Assembly (NCBI GenBank): GCA_028551475.1
Contig: CM052358.1
Coordinates: forward strand, 26,686,853-26,750,852
Reading direction: 5' to 3'
Length of the DNA stretch: 64,000 nt
Origin: Casuarina equisetifolia
Taxonomy: Eukaryota; Streptophyta; Magnoliopsida; Fagales; Casuarinaceae
Part shown: positions 24,601 to 36,069 of the stretch, one piece after another
Numbering within the stretch: the first letter of the stretch is position 1
Layout: the number at the start of each line of letters is the position of its first letter
Made by a program: the position numbers and the translations under genes
Notes under the pieces: model-generated
Database searches by the model: none
What the model was told of the DNA's origin: nothing
What the model saw: the letters and a program-made list of their open reading frames with translations, nothing else

Positions 24601-24729
24601 CAGAGCTTACAAAACTACAATTGCAATGACCCTGTACAGTAAAAACCAAAAAGAACAAACCATTAATTGCAATATTTTAATCTATGACACAATAATAACT
24701 TTTGTTAATCTCAAACAATAAAGGAAAAT

Positions 24730-25431
24730 GAAGAGACTCACTGTAATTCTATCTAACTTTAAATCACCATCAATTCGTGGACATGAAAATTCCCTTGGGA
24801 TCATGTAGGGTATGCCATCATGATTAGTGTGCACAATCAGAAAAGTGGAAGGATAAATCAAACCTCCAACATCTTCAACATAATAGATATCTAGCTATTG
24901 ACAATTTTCTAACATCAACAAAATTAAACTCAATGATAATTTTGGCATTGCTTGAAGTTGAGTATAATTGTTCAAGTAAAGCCTATGAAGAAAGGTAAGT
25001 TAAGCCAAATTAGGTATTCTCCTTAATTTTTTTCCGATCGGACTTAGAGTATGAAGCATGGATAGACAACTAAGACTTCTAGGGATCATTTCATCTAATA
25101 GATCACAATAACTCAAATTTAGCGCCCTTAGAGTGCTCATACGAGATAACAAAGGCTCTGACAATGTTTGAAGTTTGGTTCAATAACTGAAGTAGAGATC
25201 AATAAGGTTGGGAAGTTCATAAACACTAACTAATATTATTGTAAATTTGTTTCTAGAAAGATTTACTGACTTTATTGAAGATAAACAACTAAATTTATTA
25301 GGAATATCTACATTTGACAAATTGAGAAAACTCAAATTGGATCCTAAAGAACTTGATAATGCCAATAGTATATGTATTTACCATCCCAAAGACAAACAAA
25401 CATACATACAATCCTTTTGTAGTGGGGAAAA
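24730..25431 (-). pseudogene. TNL LRR region joined to F3, abutting an old Copia insertion
   Basis: On the minus strand 25365-25180 reads 'LGSNLSFLNLSNVDIP' and 'FSCLSSIKSVNLSRNKFTIILVSVYELPNLIDLYF'. 25140-25000 gives 'LSRMSTLRALNLSYCDLLDEMIP', and 24960-24890 gives 'YTQLQAMPKLSLSL..LMLENCQ', classic terminal TNL LRRs. 24880-24745 gives 'HTNHDGIPYMIPREFSCPRIDGDLKLDRI', paralogous to the linker exon at 21160-21030. Stops interrupt it. The LRR text ends where the Copia LTR starts (25432), which suggests the retroelement landed in this gene. Confidence 0.65.
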
Positions 25432-25633
25432 TGTTAATGAATATGAAGATTTACCAAAATATTTCCATTATAATGTATAATATTCCCTATGATATTCTTG
25501 TTATTATTCTTTATAATTAAATTGTATTCCTTGTTTAGAATTGGGAAAAAGTCTATAAGTTGAGGCTTTTTATTGTACAAAGTGTAATATAGAATATAGA
25601 ATCATTTCTCACACAATCATTGGTTTTCCTAGA
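25432..25633 (+). repeat. 5' LTR of the old Copia element
   Basis: Begins TGTTAATGAATATGAAG and aligns end to end with 26786-26987, with more than ten visible substitutions. The 3' boundary is approximate. Confidence 0.75.
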
Positions 25634-26785
25634 GACACAAGGCATGCTTAATGGTCAAAGTCTTCAATCAACGAAAGGGCATCAACTATCAAGAAACATT
25701 TTCTCTTATAACCAAATAATTACTATTCACCCAATCATTACCATTGTTGCTATTCATGATTGGCCTATCTTTCAAATGAATGTGTAGAATACATTTCTTC
25801 ATGGTGATCTCTCTAAAAAGATGTATATGGAGCTTCCACTTGGATTTCACATTTAGGAGGAGCATATAGTATGTCAATTGTAAAACTCTTATATAGGTTG
25901 AACAAACATCTTAACATAATGGAATGTTAAATTCACTGGTGCCTTAATCTTGCATGGCTTCATCTAGTCTTGCCATAATTAATCATTATTCACCAAGACT
26001 CAGGGTAATTCTTTTATGACACTGCTTATTTATGTTGATGACATACTAATTACAAGCAATAGCTCTAAGAAAAATTAAATGATCAACCTCTTGAAGACCT
26101 TTCAATTTTTCAAGGACTAGTTGGCCGATTGAGATATTTAACTCTCACTAGACCTAACATCATATTTTCAAATTAACTTCTCAATTAGTTCATGTATAAT
26201 CCCAAACGATCTCATATCGAGGTAGTGTTAAAGGTAATTGAGTATCTCAAGGAATGTCCAAGTTTGGGTTTTCTATTTCCATCCTTATTAAGTTTGAGTT
26301 GCTAGCTTTTTGTGATTTAGACTATAATACATATCTCATAAGAAGGTGATTCACCACTAAATTTTGTATTATGCTTAGCAATTCCCTAATATCTTGGTGT
26401 TTAAACAAGTGACCTACTATGTCACTTATCAACAGAAGTGGAATATCAAGCTATGCAGGTTACTACTAGCAAAATAATGTGAATCATATGGCTTTTGAGA
26501 GATTTTGGGTTCTACATGAGATAACTAGCCATATTACACTGTGATAACGAGGTTGTAAGGAAGATACCAACAAATATAAATTTTCATGAGCATACTAAAC
26601 ATATTGAAATTGATTGTTATTATGTAAGAGAGAAGCTTCAAAATGCATAATTATGGCATATCATGTATCTACCAAGGAACAATTAATTGATCTATTAACA
26701 AAGGCACTAAATAACAAACAACATTAGCATGTTGGTTCCAAGTTTAGAGTATTTGACTTGTTCAAATCTCTAACTTGAGGGGGAG

Positions 26786-26987
26786 TATTAATGAATATGA
26801 AGATTTGTCAATACATTTCTATTATAGTGTATAATATTCCCTATAATATTCTTGGTATTGTTCTTTGTGATTAAATTATATTCCTTATTTAAAATAGGGC
26901 AAAAGTCTATAAGTTGAGGCTTTCTATTGTGAAAAGTGCAATATAAAATTTAGAATCATTTCCCATACAATCCTTGACTTTCCTAGT
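26786..26987 (+). repeat. 3' LTR of the old Copia element
   Basis: Begins TATTAATGAATATGAAG, where the canonical TG start is mutated to TA. It is preceded by the polypurine tract. No convincing target-site duplication was found. Confidence 0.75.
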
Positions 26988-26999
26988 ATTTTATTTTCT

Positions 27000-27720
27000 T
27001 ACCAAAAAAGAACTAAAGGTGCAAATGGGAGAGTTTCTAAAGAAATTAATGTTGTGAAAAAGTTGAAAGTGATAATTTAATCCAAAATTTAGTTTTGTGG
27101 CACGGCTTGAACAAGTTGGACATTTAAATATGCAAGCAAGTCACCAGCTCTTGGCTTTCTAATAATGAGTCATTTCTAGAAATATTCGCACATTTGATTT
27201 TGATCTAAATTATTCTCCAAGGTCTTTTGTTGGACGAAAACTTTAACTATAGATGTACAATTAGGGTACTATGGTGGGATTGATTATGCATCTAATATGG
27301 GCTTGTCGTTTTCTTTTTCTTCTTTGAGGACATGTAATTGTATGGTAGTTCTAGGTAACTTCGGGAGATTGACCCATCCGTTCCAACCTTTCATCAAGAT
27401 CCATTGTATCTTAAAAAGCTATAAAACATTAATTATATGATGACGAGTTTGTTACAAGATACTGACAGGAAGTAGACAGTTTTACCCATTATGTGATATT
27501 TTGTTGTCTATTCTTCATATTCTTAACACTTACATCATATAATTCTTAGTTCAGTTGGATTAGATACATCATTAGATATACCTTATTTTCATACCAATGT
27601 CATATAACTCCATTCATATTAGAATTTTGTTACTTATATTTAATTAGATAAGATAATTTATCACTTTTCTTGAAATTTCAACATTTATTTCATTTTCATT
27701 TTAGTTTAATCATATTGCAT
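27000..27720. other. AT-rich intergenic DNA, no gene seen
   Basis: No recognisable coding or repeat motif. Confidence 0.5.
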
Positions 27721-27734
27721 ACCATTTCATTTGT

Positions 27735-28035
27735 AGGTGGCCAGATTAAGTACATCGTGCTACCTAAGGGAAGCGCTGCCGGAGAAGTAAAGAAAGCTCT
27801 GCTGCGGCCAAAGCTACTCCGGTGTGTGGGTGCGCGTGTTGGGATGTTGGGTTATGCGTCTGGGCTGTGCACGTGGAGCCCAAGTGGCTACACGGGGTGA
27901 GTGATTAGGTTGATGGAGTTAGAGGCCGACTGGTCTTCACGCGTGCAAAGGAGAGTGCGTGGCATCTGTTGCATTAGGTGGAGCACGTGCCAGCATGATG
28001 GTGAGGATACGTGGCATGTGTTGAGAATGTGCTAG
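27735..28035. other. GC-rich island in AT-rich DNA
   Basis: About 300 bp of clearly higher GC, with 'GTGCACGTGGAGC' and 'GAGCACGTGCC' (each containing a CACGTG palindrome) and several 'CGTGGCAT' motifs (about 27960 and 28010). The ~76-codon frame here has no known domain. It may be part of an old LTR or a transduced fragment. CACGTG is a bZIP/bHLH-type site, but no function can be claimed. Confidence 0.35.
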
Positions 28036-28039
28036 CTTA

Positions 28040-29040
28040 TGCAAACAATAATTAATGTATAAATTATGATAAATTGGTATGTAGATATCAATAATTAATA
28101 TCTTCATTCTTTCAAAATTAGCTATAAGGTGGTTGTTTCTTACTATATTGGCTAGTTAATTACCTTTGATCTATAAATTTATTTAGACAACTTTTTTCTT
28201 TTCTAATAAAGAAAATGAAAGAACATTAGTCGGTATAATTGGGTTTCTTTGAATAGGGGCTATCTGGTAGACTTTTTAGACATGCTAAATATATGACAAT
28301 GTCTTAGGTCATTTAGTTTGACAAGGCTAAATGTCCAAAATATTAATTATTGATGTCTTGAAAAAGTTTGTAGGTGGTTGCATTATTTTGGAACATTTGG
28401 TATTGTTAAACTTAGTTAATTCAATGTGTTAAAACTTCAAGTTGATATTTGAAAATTTTTTCATGTAAGAACATTATATTGTTAAAGTTTTGGTGCATAA
28501 TTGAGCAAAGGTTCTTCATTAGGTTTTAGATTAGATATTGTAAGAAACTTTTGGTTTATATATTAGAGATACTTTTGTTTAATTATAAGAAGGATATAAA
28601 AAGCTTGTTTAAAGTTATTTTAGATTAAATTAAGCATTTCCTATGCAAATGTTAGATACTTTTAGAGACTTATTGTATAAAAGGATTATATTAAACATAA
28701 ATGAGCATTGTTTTATTCCACATCTTACGCCTGTGGTTTGTACTAAACTTCCAGTCCCTATCACACGTATAATCTTTCATTTTTATCACATCCCCATTCA
28801 TGCAACTAAAACTATATGGATTGTAGTGCCCTTGTGCAATGGCAGGTCAAATTGATCTAAAACTATATGGATAAATGTATGTGTAAGAAATTAAAATATA
28901 CATAACACCATATGGGTGCCCATACGAAACGTGGAAAGCTGACTTGCAGTTTGAGTTACGTGTTCGGCCATACCTGGCCATGTTGCCTTACGCAACTTCT
29001 ATAGTCCTAGGTGATTTCGAAATTCTAGGACGTGACAAGA
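28040..29040. other. AT-rich DNA ending in a possible degenerate LTR end
   Basis: No gene seen in 28040-28880. At 29005-29045 the text 'CCTAGG...TTCTAGGACGTGACAAG' resembles the end of some plant Ty3/Gypsy LTRs, which often finish in GACGTGACA just before the primer-binding site. No primer-binding site is recognisable downstream. Confidence 0.2.
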
Positions 29041-29050
29041 GGTTGGTTAA

Positions 29051-29404
29051 ATGACTTCAAAATTCGATGGATGGATGAAGACTTCTCAAGATAATTATAA
29101 GGGTGGCTTTCTCACCGTTGCATATCATTATAGGTCAATCCAAACCATTCGTGCAACAGCAAATGGTTCTTTAAATTTATTATATATATTGGGCGTAAGG
29201 GTTATATTTCGTAGATTGAAAGCATGTACAAAAAAACTATTGGGCAACCAGATGGATGCTTCTAGTCCTTTAGTGTTACAACTGTCCAAAATAATCTCTT
29301 TCAAAATTATTCCACTTGCTTGCATGTGTTATTTCCATATCTTTCATGGTAATTTTTCTTTCAATATTTGTAGGTTTTCAACATTTATAACAAAAGCAGA
29401 ATGA
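29051..29404 (+). other. 117-codon open frame, unrecognised
   Basis: Open frame without a known motif, signal peptide or repeat match in the window. It lies in AT-rich DNA with no supporting promoter or intron signals. It is probably fortuitous. Confidence 0.15.
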
Positions 29405-29409
29405 CAAAT

Positions 29410-30930
29410 GTTATTGGATATATGGAATAATAAAAGAAGTAAAAACTTTAGAAGGAAAACATTTGACTCTTTTATTGCCCATACGGTTATGAACTGTACA
29501 ATTTTTTATTAGGAGTTCAAATGAACAAAGTTCAATAAGACATTTTTAAACAAATGTGAAAATGATTAACTTTCTAGTCACTTTTATAACTATTTGATGA
29601 ATCAATGAAGGCTTTTATCTTAACTTCCTTTTGATGTTAATAGTTTCTAGTTCACACGACATTTTATTGTTGATTTATTGTACCCTCTTCAAAATTGGTA
29701 TAATACAATTGCTTTTTTGTTTTTTTCTTGTATGTTGGACTTTTTATAGGAGCAAGTATTAATTTCTTAAAAAAAATCTTGTAAAGTCATATTTGTTCAG
29801 CGAAAATATTAAGTAAAGATTAAAACAACTTTATTTAAGAGTCATATCTATTTAGCCAAAACATTAAGCAAAGATTAAAACAACTTCAGTAATATACTGT
29901 CACACTTCCAAAAGCCATTGATGTTAAACTAATATTTTTAAATTTTATTTGATTCAGAATGATTTCAAGATATATAATTGCAACAAAGATTAGAGATTCA
30001 CTTCATATAAGTAAATCCTTTGTTAGACAACAAGAAAGGAGAATTTCCAAAGGAAGAGTTGAAATTTGATAGCTAAAAAACATATCAATATGCGTGTAGT
30101 GATAATAGAGTTGCTAGTCTTGCTAGTCAACTGTATGTGAATGACCCCATCCCATTCTTTTCCAATCCCATTTTATTTCCTATCGGCTTTAATGTCACTA
30201 AACAAAACGGGAATTACAATCTTCATTGCCTTGAAAGTATTGTGAAAATTTACAAGGCATACCAGTTTTGGTAGGCTTAAAGCAATGTATTATTGTTCTT
30301 CTCTTCAAGTGTCTCCATCAGAATCCAAGACACAAGAATTTTAATTTTTAATGATCTTGTGTTAATTGCAGACATATGTGCAGGACATTGTCTTAAGAGA
30401 AAGAAACTTAGAAGTGTAGATATTGCTGAATGTTTGTTTGAGTGTCATGGAAGGCATACAAAGAAGCATTAAATGTCTACATCTAATGTCAATAAGCTTT
30501 GACATTGGCAAAAGGTTTTCAATCTCCTATTTTCTTGGAGCCTTATTTCTCTTATTAGTTTGAGTGTTATGAAAGGCATGTGAGCCTTTTTTTGTTTATG
30601 TATGTTTTGAGTTATTAAATAAATGCATGAGAGTATCTTTTTTACTTCATTTGATATTTGCATTTGGCTATAAGAGAGGTTGACATTAAACAATGGTATT
30701 GAGAGTTGCTTATAGAATTAAAGTCTCATGTTATTCGAACTATGTCTCTTTTGTTTTTGGGCCTTTTTTTTCCACTCATATTTGGGTCTAAGATATTTAA
30801 TAAAATAACAATATTGACACTAATGTTTATTTGGGATATGTATGCGAAATTGTCTAGAGACTTAAAGGGAAGAATAAAATTCAAAAATTCTATTCATTTG
30901 TCTAAGAATAAAGGCTTAGTAAGAATAATG
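29410..30930. other. AT-rich intergenic DNA, no gene seen
   Basis: No conserved motif. The 106-codon frame at 30706-31026 overlaps, in its 3' half, the peptide-gene upstream block that recurs at 34680, 39600 and 43010, so it is not a gene. Confidence 0.5.
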
Positions 30931-31270
30931 GATTTAATTTATAAAAAATTGATGGTTATTAAAAATAGCACATTAGCAAAATCTAAAGACAACCAAGTTA
31001 TTAATAGGATTTTAAAGTCTAGGTAGAAACTACTAGAAAGCTTTTTAATCTTAGCCAAAAGACATCACTTAACGCAAAAGTTACATGACTACAGAACTTC
31101 ATAATCTCATAAGCAGGAATTCTTAAGTAAAATTCATTCTATCAATATTATATTCAAAATAAGATGATTCGTAAATTTTTATTATCTTTGGATATAATGT
31201 GTCTACCTAAGTGTTTTAGACCATCTAAAAGAGTTCAAATGCTGAAAGTTTCTAAGAGAAGAGAAAATCA

Positions 31271-31625
31271 AAGGCTACAAGATATACTAAAAGATACATA
31301 TTGCTGATGATTGTATTGCTTATCCTTATTTCGGTTGAAGCAAAAGCTAATGACCTTGGCAAAACTATCAAGGCGTTCTTTACCTACGTTGAAGAAAAAG
31401 AAGAAGCTCGTTGGAAAAAGATACGGCCACATGCTTTTGACAAGTTTCATTTATGGATGTGTATTTGTCTTGGCCTTATGAAGCGTTTACTAGCCCATAA
31501 ACAGATATTGGCGTTGCTGTCGACTGCAGTGGCTTCGCATTGAACGATTGCATAAGAGAAGTGGTCTTACACCTTGTGTAAAAAATTGTTATGAAATGCA
31601 TCCCCACGATCACAAGAACCTTTAG
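31271..31625 (+). pseudogene. Cysteine-rich secreted peptide pseudogene, copy 1
   Basis: Aligned to the intact copies, the start ATG is AAG (31271-31273). The signal-peptide and early mature region then remain readable ('RYILLMIVLLILISVEAKANDLGK'). Three of the four first cysteines are lost (positions 39 Tyr, 47 Arg, 72 Arg). Two small indels near 31497 and 31530 break the frame, after which the conserved end 'GLTPCVKNCY' and 'HKNL' stop is recovered in another frame at 31625. The TATA position is also degraded (GATATAATG at 31191). It is clearly dead. Confidence 0.85.
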
Positions 31626-31639
31626 AATTATTATGAAAT

Positions 31640-31860
31640 GCACGAATATAATCGATGTGTGATAAAAACTTACTCATCTTTTAAAAATTCAAAACAAAAA
31701 ATCTTTAACACCCTCATTTTTTATAGAGTATCAAATAAAAAAATTCTAAGAATAATTTCTATTTATTCATCATAAAATGTTGAAAATTCCTCTTTTAGCA
31801 CAATTCTTCACTCGTACTATAATTTGATACCAACAATTTTCGGGACATTATTTTACCCCC
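31640..31860 (+). repeat. 3' flank shared by peptide genes
   Basis: The block with 'AGAATAATTTCTATTTATTCAT.ATAAAATGT' and 'GATACCAACAA' recurs after copy 2 (35590-35740) and copy 3 (43860-44000). This confirms that whole segments, not just the reading frames, were duplicated. Confidence 0.65.
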
Positions 31861-31869
31861 AAGTAAAAA

Positions 31870-32000
31870 CACTCCGAACACCGGCATGATCATTAAATCT
31901 ATGCGTGACTCCGTTTCCGTTGGCATGGGATGCCACCAACTAGAACATAGCCCAAGAACGCTTGTATCAAAGCTCGGATCGCGTGCTTTATCAAATGTTT
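31870..32000 (-). pseudogene. Carboxylesterase (CXE-like) fragment, unit 1
   Basis: Aligns to 38010-38100 and 40580-40720 ('TCCGTTGGCA.GGGATGCCA' and 'GCCCAAGAA'). The GDSAGG part present in the other two copies is missing here, so this copy is recognised only through its paralogues. Confidence 0.5.
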
Positions 32001-32009
32001 ACCATTTCT

Positions 32010-33080
32010 ATCCTACTATTTTGAATCGTTCGATAAACCTTTTGATATCTACATCTAAACACTACATAAATTGTGATAAAAACTACTTATAACTAGTGTG
32101 ATAAGTTTTCTAAAATCTAATCCCTCTAAAGGAAAATGTTTCAGTAGAAGAAAAGTTATAAGATAACATTAGTTGATTTATTGATACTTAACATTTGTTT
32201 TTTGGTAGTTAATATTTAAGAATTATATATCACCGTAAAAAATTATAAGATTATTCAGTTACAATATCATCATTTTGATAGTTAACACTTTTAAGTTCAT
32301 TTTGACGAAGTGAATGTTATTTGAAGACAATATTAACACCATATCATTTACCATGATATTTTGTCGAAAGCTATCATGTCTAAATGGTTTTTGTTCAAAA
32401 ACAATATAAGGGAATCACTTTCCAAGTGACCAATTTTGTTGCTACCAAAGGGCATACCTATAAGTGATTATAGTTGTAATAAAAATTTCCTTATGGCAAT
32501 ATTTAAAAACGTGTCATTATTCCTTATTATTGTTAACTCCTAACATTAAAATTGGATGACAAAATATATTAAGTACTCAAAAATCCTAGAAAGTAATCAA
32601 TTACTTGTAATAGCCATTCTAATATAAGTTCAACATTTTTCACGTTATAATATAATGGTTTATGTAGCAAAACAATAATAGGAAAATTGTAATTTTGAGA
32701 TTAAATCTTCAATCTAACTCCACAAAGTGTATTAAGATTTTACTTCTAAAAGAAAGTAAAAGAAAGCAAAAAGGAAGGTTAAAGGGTTGCTCAACCATCT
32801 TTGGAAGGATAGTTTTAATACCATATCCATCTTTTCCTCTATTTTATATAAAACTTTATTGATTTTATATGCTTATGATCCTCATAATTGGGATCTTCCA
32901 CTTAAAAAATTGTTGCAATTCATGTATGTGATTTTGTATCTTTTTAAATCCTCCTCACCGACATAATAGAAACAATTCTTAACGACATTAAAATCATCAA
33001 TAAAATGACTTCCTTGGAACTTAAATGCTAACCGAATGTAATGTTGCATTAAAAGTTACCAATAAAAAGTTGCAAGGCTA
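32010..33080. other. AT-rich spacer of the segmental array
   Basis: No gene. Parts align with 38270-38720 and 40870-41880, for example 'AAGCTATCATGTCTAAAT' (32369, 38507) and 'TCAACCATC.TTGGAAGGATAGTTTTAATACCATATCCATC' (32794, 41530). Confidence 0.6.
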
Positions 33081-33083
33081 ATG

Positions 33084-34006
33084 ATCATTTTGATCACTTA
33101 GCTAGAAACTACTTTTGTTTGAATAAAATACTATTGATGCAATATGCCCTTTCGAGTTATTTAGCCATTAAATCAATATATTGTATTCTTATTCAGAGCC
33201 AATAAACTTGATGTTGTATAGCTACTCTGATAAATTTGATTATCTATAAATAGCTCTTCATGAATCATTTTGATCAATCTATGAAAAGGTACTTCTTTTT
33301 AAATAACATCATATGATACAATATGCCCTTTCACTTTAGTTAGCCTTTAAATCAAAATACATTCCTATTGAAAGTCGTTTGACCTGACACGGTGTAGTTG
33401 ATATAATCTAATATAATCTAATAAAATTGATTATGTGTAGATAGCTCTTCGTGAATCATTTTGATCACTCAATTAAAAACCACCTTTTTTGAAATAAAAT
33501 ACCATGATAAGATATTCCCTTTTGTATTAGTTAGCCTTTAATTCAATATACCTTATTCCTAACCAAGTCGTTTGATTTGACATGGTATAGTTAATATAAT
33601 CTAATAAAAATGATTACTTGTAAATGGCTCTTCAAGAATCATTTAGATCACTCAATTAAAAGTTACTTTTCTTTAAATAAAATACAATTGACACAATATG
33701 CCCTTTGGAATTAGTTAATGATTAAATGAATATATTTTATTCCTATTCAAAGTCATCTAACTTGACGTTTTATAGTTAATATAGTCCAATAAAATTGGTT
33801 ATCTATAAATAGTTCTTCATGAACTATTTCGATCACTCAATTATAAACTAATTTTCTCTAAATTAATTATGATTGATACAACATGCCTTTTTATGTTAGT
33901 TAGGTATTAAAACAACGTAATTTAATTCTATTCAAAGTCATTTAGCTTGACGTTGTATAGTTCATATATTCTAATAAAATCAATTATAAATAAATAAATC
34001 TTCATG
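33084..34006. repeat. ~185-bp minisatellite, five units
   Basis: Units start at about 33084, 33264, 33455, 33638 and 33823, and the last ends at about 34006, giving periods of 180, 191, 183, 185 and 184. Each holds 'ATCATTTTGATCACTCAATTA', 'ACAATATGCCCTTT', 'TAGTTAGCC.TTAA', 'TTATTCCTATTCAAAGTC' and ends near 'TATCTATAAATAGCTCTTCATG'. Units are diverged, so the array is not recent. Each unit end carries a TATA-box-like CTATAAATAG or a derivative of it. Confidence 0.85.
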
Positions 34007-34009
34007 AAT

Positions 34010-34980
34010 GCATGTTTCTTTAAGATACTAGTATGCAATATAAAATCCTGTATTGCCAAAACATTATTAAACATTGTTTTCTTATTTAAAGTCATGCAGC
34101 TACATTTATTATGGGTACCATATTTTATTATCTTATAAATAACTCTTAATTTAGAATTCCCTTTTTTTCAGTACTTGTTTTTGAATAAATTCAAACTATT
34201 TAGCTGTGCAGTCTTTTTATTAATGAGTATGGGATGGTTTGACTTTTACACATTATAATCTTAAGTCTTGATATTAAGTTGTTAATCAATCATCCTTTAC
34301 AGTTTTTGGTTTGAAATAAAATAAAATCTCTTAGTCATATAGTTGATGTTCTCTAAAAATCCAACCCTTCTTAGAAAAATAACTTGAAATCTTTTGAGTA
34401 AGGTCAAAGGGCATCATTTAAAGTAAAGTGACCAAAGTATGAGACTTCATAATATTCATAAATCATAATTATTAAGTAACACTTGTTTAATTGAAATAAA
34501 CTTTATAGGAGAAATCTTTTCAGTGAAAATGTGCCTAATTGATCAATTTCATGAAAATATAAGGGTTTAAAGCTAAATTAGTATCTAAATTAAACTTCAA
34601 AAATATCTTAATGGAAAAATATTGATGGCTGAAAAATAACAAGAAATTTATTTTCTTACAATCAAGGCCTAGTAAAAATGATGGATTTAAGAATTCATAT
34701 TTGAATGATTGATTTGATTAATTTATAAACAATCAATGCTTATTAAAAATAGTACACTATCAAAATCTGAAGACAAACTCATTCTTAACAGACTCTAAGG
34801 TCTAGGTATAAACTATTTGGAAGCTTTTTAACCTTAGCCAAAAGACATCACTAAGAGCAAAAGTCACATAATCTTAAAACCTCATAATATATTGAGTAAG
34901 AATTCTTAAGTAATTTTCATTCTATCAGTATTATATTCAAAAAAAATTGATTCATAGATCTTTACTATTCTTAGGGAAAA
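34010..34980. other. Upstream region of peptide copy 2
   Basis: No gene. Blocks at 34080-34140 and 34690-34960 recur upstream of copy 3 (42330, 42950-43240) and in the middle unit (38980, 39600-39780). At 34636 'GATGGCTGAAAAATA' resembles the peptide-gene start and recurs at 39540 and 42888, suggesting a vestigial gene 5' end duplicated about 0.4 kb upstream. Confidence 0.5.
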
Positions 34981-34984
34981 TGTG

Positions 34985-34993
34985 TATATATAA
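34985..34993 (+). promoter_or_regulatory. TATA box of peptide copy 2
   Basis: TATATATAA lies 72 bp before the ATG, in the same place as the TATA at 43259-43267 of copy 3, within flanks that align well. The equivalent site of dead copy 1 is degraded. Confidence 0.65.
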
Positions 34994-35056
34994 CTATTTT
35001 AGGTCAATCTAAATTACACTTCAAACACTGACAGTTCCTAACGGAAGAGAAAATCA

Positions 35057-35413
35057 ATGGCTACAAAATATAGTAGGAGATACATAGTGATAATAATTGC
35101 ATTACTCATCCTTACTTTGGTCGAAGTGAAAGCTAATGACCTTGGGAAAGCTACCAAGGCATTTTTTACTTGCGTTGAAGAAAATGAAGAAGCATGTTGG
35201 AAAAAGATAGGGTCACATGCTTTCGACAATTTTCGTTTTTGGATGTGTATTTCTCCTGCCTTCGTGAAGTGTTCAGTAGATCATGAAATAGATATTGGCA
35301 TTGCTTCCATCTGCATTCGATTTTGCATTGATCGAATGCAGAAAAGAAATGATTTTACACCTTGTGTAAAGAATTGTTATACAATCCGTCTCTGGAATCG
35401 CAAGAACCTTTAG
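35057..35413 (+). CDS. Small secreted cysteine-rich peptide, copy 2 (118 aa)
   Basis: The first ATG of the frame lies downstream of a TATA box. Residues 1-26 form a signal peptide (basic 'KYSRRY', hydrophobic core 'IVIIIALLILTLV', likely cut after 'VKA'). The mature ~92 residues hold eight cysteines at 39, 47, 64, 72, 86, 90, 103 and 107, giving Cx7C, Cx7C, Cx3C, Cx3C spacings. The last four form Cx3C-x12-Cx3C, the layout of plant alpha-hairpinins, but I do not claim homology. The protein is about two-thirds identical to copy 3 without gaps. Likely extracellular, with defence or signalling peptides as analogues; the actual role is unknown. A consensus donor in the 3' UTR (35458) is conserved in copy 3. 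Confidence 0.75.
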   Translation: MATKYSRRYIVIIIALLILTLVEVKANDLGKATKAFFTCVEENEEACWKKIGSHAFDNFRFWMCISPAFVKCSVDHEIDIGIASICIRFCIDRMQKRNDFTPCVKNCYTIRLWNRKNL

Positions 35414-35457
35414 ATTTCTTTCAGATGCAAGATCCATAAGCTCCGAATCTAGCTATG

Positions 35458-36064
35458 GTAAGAGTTGCCTAACTTTCCTCTTTCTATTGTTTCCTTTTTG
35501 TAAGAATTAAGAAATGCGTGAATATATACTGATATGTAATAAATAATTATTAGTCTTTTAAAAATTCTGATTGAAACACTCTTTTACACCGTCATTTTTA
35601 TAGGGTATCAATGAGGAAAAACATTCTAGGAATAATTTTTATTTATTCATTATAAAATGTAGGAACCTGGTTCTTTTAGCATGAATTTTTACTTGTACTT
35701 GATTTTGACACCAACAAGTTTCAAGACATTACTTCACAATGTTTTGAACATTTTTCATGCCTACATCAGTACATAGACAAAATGATTTATGAAAGCATGT
35801 TAGATGACTAAGTTTGAATTGTCTACCTTATGGTAGACACACTTGCTTACTTAATGTTTATGAGTGCTCAATAGTCAAACATGACTAATTAAGCTACAAT
35901 TACAATAAGTTTTTACATTTACTTACTCATCTTTTGAACATTAAAGTTATTTGAAGTATGATGCTATATTTCCATCCATTTAATAACAAGTATGCTTTTC
36001 CATTTTTTAATAATCAATTAATTTATTTATTACACTTCATAATTATGGCCCTTTAATGTTTCAG
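35458..36064 (+). other. Putative 3'-UTR intron of peptide copy 2
   Basis: Donor 'CTATG|GTAAGAG' at 35458 is conserved at the same place in copy 3 ('CTGTG|GTAAGAG', 43729). A suitable acceptor 'TTTAATGTTTCAG' ends at 36064. The exact acceptor is a guess. Confidence 0.35.
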
Positions 36065-36069
36065 ATTTC

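Larger units (their letters stand above)
25432..26987 (+). mobile_element. Old, internally deleted Ty1/Copia element
   Basis: Two ~202-bp direct repeats (25432-25633, 26786-26987) flank ~1.15 kb. The right repeat is preceded by a polypurine tract GAGGGGGAG (26777-26785). Internal text on the plus strand matches Copia reverse transcriptase and RNase H in order: 'NYQETFSL', 'HDWPIFQMNV', 'FLHGDLSKKMYMELPLGF', 'YVDDILIT' (about 26033), 'GLVGRLRYLTLTRPNI', and 'HCDNEVVRKI...FHEHTKHIEIDC' (26540-26610). Gag, protease and integrase are absent, the left LTR abuts the RT text and there is no primer-binding site. Many stops interrupt it. It is related to, but much older than, the element at 48414. Confidence 0.85.

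Noticed and set aside
25689-25877. Minus-strand open frame inside the old Copia element
   Set aside because: It is the antisense of the reverse-transcriptase text 'HDWPIFQMNV...GDLSKKMYMELP', so it is a shadow.
30706-31026. 106-codon frame upstream of peptide copy 1
   Set aside because: Its 3' half is the non-coding upstream block repeated at 34.7, 39.6 and 43.0 kb, where the frame is not kept.
33084-34006. CRISPR-like or centromeric satellite array
   Set aside because: The units are ~185 bp, contiguous and diverged, with no spacers; only five copies, and the same unit appears singly elsewhere, so it is a local minisatellite.
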